Assembly: GCA_934635385.1 (NCBI GenBank)
Contig: CAKTZI010000026.1
Coordinates: 1 to 53,029, forward strand
Length of the DNA: 53,029 nucleotides
DNA from: an uncultured Kiritimatiellota bacterium
GTDB taxonomy: Bacteria > Verrucomicrobiota > Kiritimatiellia > RFP12 > UBA1067
Direction: 5' to 3'
How positions within the stretch are numbered: the stretch's first letter is position 1; the number at the start of each line of letters is the position of its first letter. Position numbers and translations under genes: made by a program. Below the pieces are notes generated by a model, which saw only the letters and a program-made list of their open reading frames with translations, made no database searches and was not told where the DNA came from. This document shows, in pieces, positions 1-7,663 of this stretch.

Positions 1-1
1 G

Positions 2-1102
2 CGCAGGCGCGCGCCGGCGTGTTTGCAAGTCGTCTTCCGTCCAGCCAGTTGTCAAGGAACGAGTCCTTCTCCACCGTTGAAAAAGGAACTGGTTCTACAT
101 TATACCTCTATTGCTTATGAAGATGCAGATGCAAGAATCTACTACACGATCGATGGGAGCGCGCCGAGCGCGGCGAACGGGCGGCTTTACAAGAGTCCGT
201 TTGACATCTACCAGACGACGACCGTCAAGGCGGTCGCCGTGAAGGACGACTGGAAGGACTCGGAGGTCGCCGTCGCGACGTTCACGAAGGAGAATGCGCT
301 CGGCCCGGCACTGAACCTGTTGGAAGTCATGCCGGACAACGACAAGACGCATCCGTGGACAGTTGTTACGGATGTTACGCACGACGGTGTGAGTGCGGTG
401 CGAAGTGGAACCATTGGCGAAGACGAATTGACCACGTTGAAAGCGGTTGTCTATGGTGCAGGGCGACTCTCGTTTTGGTGGAAGACAGCGTGCGAACCAA
501 GCGTCGACGGCGAGTATTACGACTACGCGGCGTTCTTCAACGGCTCGACAGAAATTGCGAAACTTGCGGGCGTGACAGATTGGCAGCAGGTCGTGTTGGA
601 TGTCGAGGGCACAGGCAAGCATACGTTCAAGTGGACATATCAGAAAGATGATTCGGGCTACGAGCCGCCGGATTGCGTCTGGCTCGATCAGGTGCAGTGG
701 CTTCCGAAAACGGACGACTGGTATTCCGACCATACGCTCACGACGGAAACGCCCGTACCCTATGTCTGGCTCGACAAGTACGGGTTTGGCTGTTCAAGCG
801 ACTTTGAAACCGCCGCCAAGTCGAAGTCGGGGAAGTTCGACGGTGCGTGGCGCGCGCTGACGGTCGAAGAGGAGTATGTCGCGGGGACAGATCCGACGAA
901 TATGGCATCACGGTTGGAGACGCACATCGAGGTGAAAGATGGTGCGCCAGTCGTGACATGGACGCCGGATCTTAATGAGGGCGGCACGAAAACGCTTCGC
1001 ACCTACAAAGTCTGGGGCAAGGATGCGTTGGATTCGCCTGCATGGGAATACCCGACAAACGCCTTGCACCGTTTCTTCAAGGTTACGGTCGAGATGCCAT
1101 AA
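2..1102 (+). CDS. Exported chitobiase-C-like domain protein, 5' truncated by window edge
   Basis: The frame is open from the first bases of the window, so the true start lies outside; only the C-terminal ~366 residues are seen. About residues 45-90 (counting from base 2) match the chitobiase/beta-hexosaminidase C-terminal fold (CHB_HEX_C): an IYYTIDGSAP core followed by TTTVKAVAVKD and a short strand ending ATF. A ~120-residue beta-rich segment follows (SFWWKT, FKWTYQKDD, CVWLDQVQW). The end has VPYVWLDKYG and a VEEEYVAGTDPTN motif, a C-terminal tail common on secreted PVC-group proteins. No catalytic residues are visible, so the product is probably a surface or extracellular adhesin or carbohydrate-binding protein. 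A perfect hairpin 20 bases past the stop probably ends the transcript. Confidence 0.6.
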   Translation, partial: RRRAPACLQVVFRPASCQGTSPSPPLKKELVLHYTSIAYEDADARIYYTIDGSAPSAANGRLYKSPFDIYQTTTVKAVAVKDDWKDSEVAVATFTKENALGPALNLLEVMPDNDKTHPWTVVTDVTHDGVSAVRSGTIGEDELTTLKAVVYGAGRLSFWWKTACEPSVDGEYYDYAAFFNGSTEIAKLAGVTDWQQVVLDVEGTGKHTFKWTYQKDDSGYEPPDCVWLDQVQWLPKTDDWYSDHTLTTETPVPYVWLDKYGFGCSSDFETAAKSKSGKFDGAWRALTVEEEYVAGTDPTNMASRLETHIEVKDGAPVVTWTPDLNEGGTKTLRTYKVWGKDALDSPAWEYPTNALHRFFKVTVEMP

Positions 1103-1121
1103 GAGAAGCCGTTTGGTAGCA

Positions 1122-1161
1122 CTCCTCATTCTCACTTTTTTAAAAAAGTGAGAATGAGGAG
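1122..1161. terminator. 40-bp perfect palindrome, likely bidirectional terminator (repeat copy 1)
   Basis: Two 20-base arms (right arm starts AAAAAAGTGAGAATGAGG) pair perfectly around a TTTTTT/AAAAAA centre, directly after the stop at 1102. The G+C-containing outer stem and T-rich inner stem fit a two-way intrinsic terminator. The 28-base core recurs at 3076-3105, so this is also a dispersed repeat. Confidence 0.6.
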
Positions 1162-1296
1162 GGGCGACATTCCCCGCGTGAGCAGGAGGTGGACGCAGAA
1201 TCTTTGCCATCCATGAGATCTGCCTGTTCTACGTTTACCGCTTAAATGGATTGTGTGCGACGACTCCACCGTAATTCGTGTCGAGGAAAGACCGCA

Positions 1297-1440
1297 TCAG
1301 CCGATCTCCTCGTCATAGGCATCCTGACGGCTGAACTTGTACGGTGTCCCTTCAAGCTTAGGTTGAGAGGCGATGAATTCTTGAAGTTCCCGCGCACGGC
1401 GTTCACCGCGCGTCTCATGCGCGACGCCTCCTTTCACCAC
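1297..1440 (-). CDS. Unidentified 47-aa reading frame or gene remnant
   Basis: On the minus strand a frame with coding-like composition runs downstream of the TfoX-GNAT gene. It reads GGVAHETRGERRAREL, then LEGTPYKFSRQDAYDEEIG and a stop at 1297. The nearest possible start is GTG at 1440, and the frame stays open further upstream across the end of the preceding gene. The charged helix followed by a short acidic tail resembles the C-terminus of a small antitoxin, but I cannot assign a family. In a region full of truncated genes it may be a 3' remnant. Confidence 0.25.
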   Translation of the reverse strand: MVKGGVAHETRGERRARELQEFIASQPKLEGTPYKFSRQDAYDEEIG

Positions 1441-1468
1441 AAACCGCCATTTGCGGCGTTGCCGAGCT

Positions 1469-1990
1469 TCACGCCTCGAAGAGTTGTCCCGGAAGCCTCA
1501 GCTTCTCCTTTGCGGGGAACTGCGCCTCATAGGCGGCGAAGCCTTTCGGATCCTGTTCGCAGACGAAATACTCCTGCGGCGTCGCATACTCGCCCCGCAC
1601 GCCGTCGAGATAGCCGGGCGTCAGTTCCTTGCAGAGGAAAAACGAGGCGTCCGCACCGTCGGGCAAGCCGTGGTAGCGGATGCCTTTGGTCGCGGCGACA
1701 ACGAAGCCGCTCTTCCCGTAAAAACCGATGTCGCCCTCAAAGCAGACGGCTCCGAACCCCAACGCGGCGGCCTGCGCCAGCGAATGGTCGAGCAAGCGAT
1801 TCTCGTACGCCTTCATGATCGGCTCGACTTGCGGCAACTTCTTGACAAAGACCGTGTTGTCGCAGACCATGAGAATCTGCTTCCCATTCAGGTACGCCAT
1901 GTACTCGCCGAACATCTTCCGGCTTTTCACAGCGCCGTAGCGTTCGATTTGCTCACACACGAACGCGATGTATTCCCTTGTCGTGGCCAT
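1469..1990 (-). CDS. TfoX N-terminal domain fused to C-terminal half of a GNAT acetyltransferase
   Basis: 173 aa. Residues 1-62 match the TfoX N-terminal domain (start MATTREYIAFV, then SRKMFGEYMAYLNGK and VFVKKLP). From about residue 63 the sequence changes to the C-terminal half of a GNAT N-acetyltransferase: LLDHSLAQAAALGFGAV, GDIGFYGKSGFV, a CKELTPGYLDG segment and a FPAKEK tail. The N-terminal half of the GNAT fold, including its first strands, is absent. The junction is in frame with no stop. The simplest reading is a deletion that joined two neighbouring genes; a functional two-domain protein is possible but would have only part of the acetyl-CoA site. There is no clear ribosome binding site before the ATG. 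Confidence 0.7.
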   Translation of the reverse strand: MATTREYIAFVCEQIERYGAVKSRKMFGEYMAYLNGKQILMVCDNTVFVKKLPQVEPIMKAYENRLLDHSLAQAAALGFGAVCFEGDIGFYGKSGFVVAATKGIRYHGLPDGADASFFLCKELTPGYLDGVRGEYATPQEYFVCEQDPKGFAAYEAQFPAKEKLRLPGQLFEA

Positions 1991-2049
1991 GCTGGCGACA
2001 GTTCATTGTGTTCTGCTCATCGTGCGGCTTGGCCTACACACATGGACAG

Positions 2050-2286
2050 TCACGGATTGACATGAACCGCATGTCGGCGGCGACTCGGCTTGTACGCCTT
2101 GATTTTCTCCGCCAGGTCGTAGATGTCTTCGTCGGCTTCATTAAATTGGCTCTCCCGCCATTTGGTATAGTCTCGCGGTTCACGGTTCAGTAGCACGATG
2201 AATCGTTCCATGTCCACATGTCCCACGAGCTCGACAAGTGCCTTGAAGCAGTAGGACTTAAGTTCAGTGTCAGTTTTCACCATCAT
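2050..2286 (-). CDS. Small partner protein of PIN-domain gene (putative antitoxin)
   Basis: 78 aa. The sequence (TELKSYCFKALVELVGHVDMERFIVLLNREPRDYTKWRES) is an alpha-helical small protein of a type often found beside PIN-domain genes. Its ATG overlaps the stop of the upstream PIN gene by 4 bases (ATGA), which implies translational coupling. An antitoxin role is inferred from context. The order, toxin-like gene first, is the reverse of most VapBC operons. The C-terminus (SRRRHAVHVNP) is basic. Confidence 0.6.
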   Translation of the reverse strand: MMVKTDTELKSYCFKALVELVGHVDMERFIVLLNREPRDYTKWRESQFNEADEDIYDLAEKIKAYKPSRRRHAVHVNP

Positions 2287-2717
2287 AGCATATCCTCCAG
2301 AGCGAAATCGACGGGGTTTGCGATTCGCATCTCGCCCAAAGACGACAGGTGTTTGAGAATGCCCTTATCAGTCGTGAGGAACCAATCGCATTCTGCCGAC
2401 ATTGCACTTGCCAGATGAAGCGCGTCCATCCGTTTGATGCCATACTTCATAATCGAGGCTCCGTCCGCAACAATCGAATCATCCATGTCAACATAGACAG
2501 TTGCCCATCCCGCCCAATCGCCAATCTCGCCGATTTGGTCAAAATACGGACTCTGCCCCAACTCGTAATCGAGAACCTTGCTCCAAGCGTACTCAATCTC
2601 GCCCGTCCGCATGAGCGCTTGAACACGCAATTTCGCCTCGGTTTCAAGGCGGATACGCACCTGTCCCTGATCGTCAAACGGACGATTGTAGCAACAGTTG
2701 TCGAGATAGACTCTCAT
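2283..2717 (-). CDS. PIN-domain ribonuclease-like protein (VapC-type)
   Basis: 144 aa from ATG at 2717; in-frame ATGs at 2750 and 2780 are alternatives. It opens with MRVYLDNCCYNRPFDDQ, carrying the first PIN acidic residue. A central glutamate helix follows, then MDALHLASAMSAECDWFLTTDKGIL, the canonical DALHLA and TTD motifs of the metal-binding PIN active site. The likely activity is Mg2+-dependent cleavage of RNA. It is followed, with a 4-base overlap, by its small partner gene. A TGGTATAAT box lies at 2785-2792 on this strand, just upstream of the in-frame ATG at 2780. I prefer the 2717 start because the family usually begins at the first PIN strand. Confidence 0.75.
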   Translation of the reverse strand: MRVYLDNCCYNRPFDDQGQVRIRLETEAKLRVQALMRTGEIEYAWSKVLDYELGQSPYFDQIGEIGDWAGWATVYVDMDDSIVADGASIMKYGIKRMDALHLASAMSAECDWFLTTDKGILKHLSSLGEMRIANPVDFALEDML

Positions 2718-3080
2718 GCGAAACACGACATAATTGATTAAGGCATCCATGGGCGAAACCCCTGTCACCCAAGTGAACATGCGAATTATACCACAAAACC
2801 CACGGCCGTGTTCGCCGTTGTGCGGGTGCATCGAGAGATTTACGCCGAAAGTCCGCACCCGCCGCGACGAAAAACGGACACAAGAAAACGGACGCAAAAA
2901 AATAGGGCGATGCGATTTTCCATGTCCGCGATGACCGCACGGCTTGTCACGGCAACAGCATTTACTTTTTTCTGAGAAAGAGGACGTCCAGCAGGACTTC
3001 AGGGTTCAGGGCGGCCTTGAACATCATATTCCTCTTGCTGATGCGTCCATGCCTGGCCTCGTTGAGGCCCCTCCCCATTC
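2718..3080. other. Interval without a convincing gene; possible remnant
   Basis: Between the PIN gene and the truncated ogt I see no intact gene. A minus-strand frame ending at 2962 reads NMMFKAALNPEVLLDVLFLR before its stop, which looks coding-like but matches nothing I recognise. It may be the tail of a lost gene. The A+T-rich stretch 2880-2910 has no feature I can name. Confidence 0.3.
2785..2792 (-). promoter_or_regulatory. Extended -10 box upstream of PIN-domain pair
   Basis: The minus strand reads TGGTATAAT around 2793-2785, an extended -10 without an obvious -35. It belongs to the recurring promoter type seen across the window. Confidence 0.5.
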
Positions 3081-3105
3081 TCACTTTTTTAAAAAAGTGA
3101 GAATG
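3076..3105. repeat. 30-bp palindrome, dispersed repeat copy 2
   Basis: Perfect 15-base arms (CATTCTCACTTTTTT and its complement). The 28-base core is identical to the palindrome at 1122-1161. On the minus strand it supplies the last codons and stop (3081-3083) of the ogt remnant and could act as its terminator. Confidence 0.65.
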
Positions 3106-3332
3106 TCGATGTGTTCCGTCTTCAGCAACGCAATCTTCCGATCCAGTCCGCCCGCATATCCCGTCAGGCTGCCGCTCGTGCCCACGACCCGATGGCACGG
3201 GATGATGATGGAGATCTCGTTGTGCCCCACGGCATCGCCAACGGCCTGTGCGGACATCCGCGCGAGACCTTCACGCGCCGCAAGTTGCCAAGCGATCGAC
3301 AGAGACGTCCGTGCCCTAATAGACCGCAGAGC
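3081..3332 (-). pseudogene. ogt: 5'-truncated methylated-DNA--protein-cysteine methyltransferase
   Basis: The frame encodes the C-terminal ~83 residues of an Ogt/Ada-type O6-alkylguanine DNA alkyltransferase: ALRSIRARTSLSIAWQLAAR, AVGDAVGHNEISIIIPCHRV (with the methyl-acceptor Cys) and GSLTGYAGGLDRKIALLKTEH. Full proteins are about 150-180 aa. Here an in-frame stop at 3333-3335 precedes the fragment and the first half is missing. It begins 8 bases after the stop of the paaK relic, so a deletion probably joined the two. The C-terminus runs into the palindromic repeat. The acceptor loop is intact, but the fragment has no plausible start codon near its beginning. Confidence 0.7.
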
Positions 3333-3340
3333 CTAAAACA

Positions 3341-4432
3341 TCACTTCTTCCGCAGGTCAATCACGCGCTTGATCTTGCCCTCGCTGCGCGGCAGCGAGCC
3401 GGGCTCGACGAGCGTGATCTTCGGCGAGAGGCCGATGATCTGCTTGACGGCGGCGAAGACCTTCTTGCGCAGGGCCTCCAGCTCGCGGATGTTGTCCGAG
3501 AACGCCTCCGGCTTCAGCTCGACCTTGATCTCGAAGAGGTCCAGCGTCTCCGTCGGCGTGAGCAGGATCTGGTAGTGCGGCTCGACTTCGGGCACGGAGA
3601 GAAGGGCCGTCTCGACCTGGCTCGGAAAGAGGTTCACGCCGTGGACGATCAGCATGTCGTCCGACCGCGCCTGGATGCGGCTCATCCAGCGGACGGTGCG
3701 CCCGCACGCGCACGTCTCGGCGTGGAGCGTCGTCAGGTCGCGCGTGCGGTAGCGGATCATGGGCGTGCCGAAGCGGTCGAGCGTCGTGAAGACGAGCTCG
3801 CCCTCCGTGCCGTCCGGCAGGACTTCCAGCGTCTCGGGGTCGATGACCTCGGGGTAGTAGTGGTCCTCGAAGATGTGGAGGCCGCGGCAGTGTCCGCACG
3901 AGCCGGCGACGCCGGGGCCGGAGATCTCGGTGAGGCCGTAGATGTCGGTGAGGCCGTAGATGTCGTGCGCGACGATGCCCGTCGCCGCCTCGATCTTCGC
4001 GCGCATCTCGTCCGTCCACGGCTCGGCGCCGAAGATGCCGTGCCGGAGCCTCGTGTCGCGGCGGAATTCGATGCCGAGCTTGCGGGCGACCTCGATGATG
4101 TGCAGGAAGTAGCTCGGCGTGCAGGCGATGGCGGTCGAGCCGAGGTCCTTCATGAGCATGAGCTGCTTCTCGGTGTTGCCGGCCGAGGTCGGGAGCACCG
4201 CGCAGCCGAGCCGTTCGCCGCCGTAGTGGAGGCCGAGGCCGCCGGTGAAGAGGCCGTAGCCGTAGCTGACCTGGAGGACGTCCGCGTCGGAGAGGCCGAG
4301 CGGATGCTCGTCGCGGAGATCCGTCTTCTTCATGAAGGGGAACTTCGCGAGGTCGGCGAGCGAGACGAGGTCGCGGGGCTTGACGCCTTGAACGAGACGC
4401 GCGGGTTTGCTATACTCTTCCTCAACCACCAC
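3341..4432 (-). pseudogene. paaK: Degraded phenylacetate-CoA ligase family gene (P-loop deleted)
   Basis: The 363-residue frame follows the PaaK family (acyl-CoA/AMP ligase, normally ~430 aa) closely from YGYGLFTGGLGLHYGGERLG to ERSEGK-like RVIDLRKK at the C-terminus, including DIYGLTEISGPGVAGSC, RYRTRDLT and GVNLFPSQVE. Three lesions are visible. The first ~45 family residues are replaced by unrelated sequence. About 50 residues are missing between RDEHPLGL and DVLQVSYGYG, which removes the SSGTTGKP ATP-binding loop. An 18-base tandem duplication at about 3930-3970 doubles DIYGLT. The reading frame is kept, but adenylation is not expected without the loop. The 5' end overlaps the promoter of the divergent hydrogenase operon. 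Confidence 0.75.
4408..4416 (+). promoter_or_regulatory. Extended -10 promoter of sensory hydrogenase operon
   Basis: TGCTATACT ends 27 bases before the ATG at 4444. A Shine-Dalgarno AGGAG at 4433-4437 follows, so this transcript has a normal leader, unlike several others in the window. Confidence 0.5.
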
Positions 4433-4443
4433 AGGAGAGGATC

Positions 4444-4698
4444 ATGTCCAGACCGAAAATCACCATCTGCATGGGAAGCAGCTGCTTCGCGCGCGGAAAC
4501 GAGAAGAACGTCGCGTTCTGCGAGGAGTTCCTTGCGGCGCGCGGCTTGCGCGATGACGTCGACGTCGAGCTTGGCGCGTCGCTCTGCACGGGCAACTGCG
4601 CGCAGGGGCCCGTCGTCATCGTGGACGGCAAGACCTACACGAACGTCGACCGGGGCGTGATGAAGGACATCCTGGAACGCACATTTCCGCAAGCATGA
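4444..4698 (+). CDS. [2Fe-2S] thioredoxin-like ferredoxin domain protein
   Basis: 84 aa. The spacing of four cysteines (CMGSSC near the N-terminus, LCTGNC after the middle) is that of the thioredoxin-like [2Fe-2S] fold found in NuoE/HndA-type subunits. It probably passes electrons to or from the hydrogenase encoded next. Its ATG is preceded by AGGAG at 4433-4437, and its stop overlaps the next start by 4 bases (ATGA), so the three genes 4444-7623 form one coupled operon. The small single-domain size matches stand-alone ferredoxins next to sensory [FeFe]-hydrogenases. The exact redox partner is inferred. Confidence 0.8.
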   Translation: MSRPKITICMGSSCFARGNEKNVAFCEEFLAARGLRDDVDVELGASLCTGNCAQGPVVIVDGKTYTNVDRGVMKDILERTFPQA

Positions 4699-6443
4699 AC
4701 GCGCCCGTCTACACCATCGAGAACGAGTGCCAGGACTGCTACAAGTGCGTCCGGCACTGCCCCGTCAAGGCGATCCGCATCGTCAACGGCAAGGCGTCCG
4801 TCATCCCGGAGGCCTGCGTCGCGTGCGGCGAATGCGTGAAGGTCTGTCCCGCGCACGCGAAGAAGATCCGCAGCGACCTCGCGCGGCTGAAGGAGCTGCT
4901 CGCGTCCGGCGCGAAGCTCTACGCCTCGGTCGCGCCGAGCTTCACGGGCTACTTCAAGGGCGTGACGATCGGCCGGCTCGCCGCCGCGATCCGGAAGCTC
5001 GGCTTCGCGGGCGTGAGCGAGACGGCGCACGGTGCGGAGTCCGTGAGCGCGCACGTCTCGCGGCTGCTCGACCAGACCGGCTCGCCGCTCGTCATCTCCA
5101 GCGCGTGTCCGGCCGCCGTCGACATGATCCGCAAGTACCTGCCGGGCTACGCGAAGTTCATCTCGCCGCTGCCGTCGCCCGTGCGCGCGCATGCGGGACT
5201 GCTGAAGGAGGCGTACGGGGCGGACGCGAAGGTCGTCTTCTTCGGGCCGTGCGCGGCGAAGAAGAACGAGGCCGATGCGCATCCCGACCGCCTCGCGCTC
5301 GCGTGCGTCTTCCCGGCGCTGGAGCAGATCCTGAAGGAGAAGGGAATCTCGATCACGGACGAGGAGGCCGGCCTCGCGCTCGGCCCGGCGGAGGAGGGGC
5401 GGTTCTACTCCGTCGAGGGCGGCATGAACGACACGCTGCGCGACGGCAAGGCGAACGTGCGCTACCTTTCGGTCTCGGGACTCGACAACCTGCGCCGCGT
5501 CCTCGGCGACCTGCCGCGCGAGCTGCGCAGCGGCGGCGCCGCGCCGATCGGTCGCAAGATCTTCCTCGAAGTCCTCGCCTGTCCGGGCGGCTGCGTGAAC
5601 GGCCCCGTCATGCCGAAGGACGGCGGCTCGCTCGCGACGCTCTTCGCGACGGACGCCGCGTCGCCGCTCCAGACGAGCGTCGGGCGCTGCTTCACGCACT
5701 GCGGCGTCTCGGCGTATCCGGCGGAGGCAATCCGCGAAGAGGAGCCGGACGAGACGGCGATGGCGCAGGCGCTCGCGCGCGTCGGCAAGTACTCGAAGGC
5801 CGACGAGCTCAACTGCGGCTCGTGCGGCTACGAGACGTGCCGCGCGTTCGCGCGCGCGCTGCTCGCGGGCAAGGCCGAGGAGGCGCAGTGCCACACGTTC
5901 CTCAAGAAGAACTTCCAGCGGACGTCGAACGCGCTCATCAAGTACATCCCGGCGGGCGTCGTCATCGTGGACGGACGGGGGCTGGTCGTCGAGTGCAACC
6001 GCGTCTTCGCCGAGATGTGCGGCGAGACGGAGCTGTTCGAGACGCTCGGCAACCTGGAGGGCATCGCGTGCGCCGCGCTGATGGAGCCGTTCGCAGACCT
6101 CTTCGCGGGCGCGCTGGAGCACGGCAGCGAGATCGTCAAGTACCGCCAGCCGTGGAAGGACCGGGTCGTGACCGTGAGCGTCTTCCCGATCGCGAAGGGC
6201 GAGTTCGCCGGCGCGGTCGTGCAGGACGTCACGCAGAACGAGGGCCGCCGCGAGGAGATCGCCGCGAAGGCGCGCGAGGTCATCGCGAAGAACGTCTACA
6301 CGGTGCAGCAGGTCGCGCGGCTCTTCGGCGAGCACATCGCCGAGACCGAGATCATGCTCAACGAGATCGCCGGCGCCTACGAGTCCCACACGAAGGGCAA
6401 GCGCCTGCGGGAATCCGACAACGGGGCTTACCTGAATGGATAG
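4695..6443 (+). CDS. hydS: PAS-domain [FeFe]-hydrogenase, group C (sensory) type
   Basis: 582 aa, probably cytoplasmic. Residues 12-51 hold two [4Fe-4S] motifs (C12, C15, C18, C22; C41, C44, C47, C51). The H-cluster domain spans ~70-340, with L1 ISSACPAAV (C138), L2 FGPCAAKK (C186) and L3 EVLACPGGCVNG (C296, C300). In catalytic enzymes L1 is TSCCP; here the proton-relay cysteine is alanine, as in sensory group C/D enzymes. Residues 374-399 carry a further [4Fe-4S] motif (CGSCGYETC...C), followed by a PAS domain at ~410-510 and a helical C-terminus. The role inferred from family and context is to sense H2 or redox state and signal to the SpoIIE phosphatase whose gene overlaps its 3' end by 8 bases. 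Maturation genes hydEFG are not in the window. Confidence 0.9.
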   Translation: MNAPVYTIENECQDCYKCVRHCPVKAIRIVNGKASVIPEACVACGECVKVCPAHAKKIRSDLARLKELLASGAKLYASVAPSFTGYFKGVTIGRLAAAIRKLGFAGVSETAHGAESVSAHVSRLLDQTGSPLVISSACPAAVDMIRKYLPGYAKFISPLPSPVRAHAGLLKEAYGADAKVVFFGPCAAKKNEADAHPDRLALACVFPALEQILKEKGISITDEEAGLALGPAEEGRFYSVEGGMNDTLRDGKANVRYLSVSGLDNLRRVLGDLPRELRSGGAAPIGRKIFLEVLACPGGCVNGPVMPKDGGSLATLFATDAASPLQTSVGRCFTHCGVSAYPAEAIREEEPDETAMAQALARVGKYSKADELNCGSCGYETCRAFARALLAGKAEEAQCHTFLKKNFQRTSNALIKYIPAGVVIVDGRGLVVECNRVFAEMCGETELFETLGNLEGIACAALMEPFADLFAGALEHGSEIVKYRQPWKDRVVTVSVFPIAKGEFAGAVVQDVTQNEGRREEIAAKAREVIAKNVYTVQQVARLFGEHIAETEIMLNEIAGAYESHTKGKRLRESDNGAYLNG

Positions 6444-7623
6444 GGATCTCTTCATCGAGATGGAGGCCGCGCAGTACACGAAGACGGGCCAGGCCGCTTG
6501 CGGCGACGACGTGCGCTTCCTGACGGTCGAGAAGGAGAACCGCCACCTCTGCGCGCTCTCGGACGGCCTTGGCAGCGGCGTGAAGGCGAACGTCCTCGCG
6601 ACGATGACGACGGCGATGGCGATCCGCTTCCTGGAGTCCAACATCCCGACGCTGGAGGCGGCGGAGATCATCATGGACTCGCTGCCCGTCTGCGAGGTGC
6701 GCAAGATCGGCTACGCGACGTTCTCGCTCTTTGACTTCCGCCTCGGCGGCCGCGCGAAGATCACCGAGATGGGCAACCCCGGCTACATCCACCTGCGTGG
6801 GGCGGACGAGGTGCTGCCGCTCAGGGACGAGCAGGTCGTCTCGGTGCATTGGCCGGACCGCGAGGTGCGCGAGTGCGAGGCCGACTTCCGCGTGGGCGAC
6901 CGCATCATCCTCTGCTCGGACGGCGTGACGCAGTCGGGGCTCGGCGTGAACAAGGAGATGAAGTTCGGCTGGCGGCGGTCGGGCGTCCTCAAGCACGCGC
7001 GCGAGTTCATCCATTTCGATCCGGGGATCTCGGCGAAGGAGCTCGCGGCCTCGATCGCGAACCGCGCGCTCCAGCTGACGCCCGGCGGTTGCAAGGACGA
7101 CATCACCTGCGTCGTCATCTACCTGCGGCGTCCGCGCGTCCTGCGCCTCCTCTCCGGCCCGCCGTTCTACCGGGAGCATGATGCCGAGTACGCGCGGCAG
7201 GCGAAGCTCGGCTTCGACCACGTGGTCGTCTGCGGCGGCACGACGGCGAACATCGTCGAGCGCGAGCTTGGGCGCAAGGTGAAGGTCGACTGGGCGGACA
7301 TGAAGGCGGCGGGCGGACTGCCGCCGGTCGGGCGCATCGACGGCGTCGGCCTCGTGACGGAGGGCATCCTCACGCTCTCGCGCGTCGCGACGGCGCTGGA
7401 GGAGATGCGCGACCCGCGCAGCGAGCCGGCGGCGGCGAAGGCCATCCTCGAGCGGATGATGGCGCACGACCGCATCGAGTTCGTCATCGGCACGAAGGTG
7501 AACGAGTCGCATCAGGATCCGAACATTCCGCAGGACCTGGAGCTGCGGCGCTCGGTCGTCAAGCGGCTCACCGCCGCGCTGGAGCGCAACTACCGCAAGC
7601 AGGTCACGGTCAACTACTACTGA
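6436..7623 (+). CDS. SpoIIE-type PP2C serine phosphatase of hydrogenase operon
   Basis: 395 aa. Residues ~1-235 form a PP2C/SpoIIE phosphatase domain with the metal-binding aspartates in ALSDGLGSGVKA, IILCSDGVTQSG and CKDDITCVVIY. A ~160-residue C-terminal region (FDHVVVCGGTTANIVEREL, GVGLVTEGILTLSR, VNESHQDPNIPQDLELRRSV) has no family I can name, but it is typical of phosphatases adjoining sensory hydrogenases. It overlaps the hydrogenase gene by 8 bases. The expected role is to dephosphorylate a Ser/Thr-phosphorylated partner in answer to the hydrogenase signal. No kinase or anti-sigma partner is encoded nearby. Confidence 0.88.
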   Translation: MDRDLFIEMEAAQYTKTGQAACGDDVRFLTVEKENRHLCALSDGLGSGVKANVLATMTTAMAIRFLESNIPTLEAAEIIMDSLPVCEVRKIGYATFSLFDFRLGGRAKITEMGNPGYIHLRGADEVLPLRDEQVVSVHWPDREVRECEADFRVGDRIILCSDGVTQSGLGVNKEMKFGWRRSGVLKHAREFIHFDPGISAKELAASIANRALQLTPGGCKDDITCVVIYLRRPRVLRLLSGPPFYREHDAEYARQAKLGFDHVVVCGGTTANIVERELGRKVKVDWADMKAAGGLPPVGRIDGVGLVTEGILTLSRVATALEEMRDPRSEPAAAKAILERMMAHDRIEFVIGTKVNESHQDPNIPQDLELRRSVVKRLTAALERNYRKQVTVNYY

Positions 7624-7647
7624 CCGGCGGCGGGCACAGCCCGTTTT

Positions 7648-7656
7648 TGATATAAT
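7648..7656 (+). promoter_or_regulatory. Extended -10 box, leaderless start predicted
   Basis: TTTTTGATATAAT ends at 7656, exactly 7 bases before ATG at 7664. Transcription would then start at or within a base of the A of that ATG. No Shine-Dalgarno is present. The ATG at 7655 lies inside the -10 box and is therefore unlikely to be on the mRNA. Confidence 0.6.
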
Positions 7657-7663
7657 GGCGACC

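Noticed and set aside
7655..7663. ATG at 7655 as start of the helicase gene
   Set aside because: It lies inside the -10 hexamer, so it would not be on the transcript if the promoter call is right.
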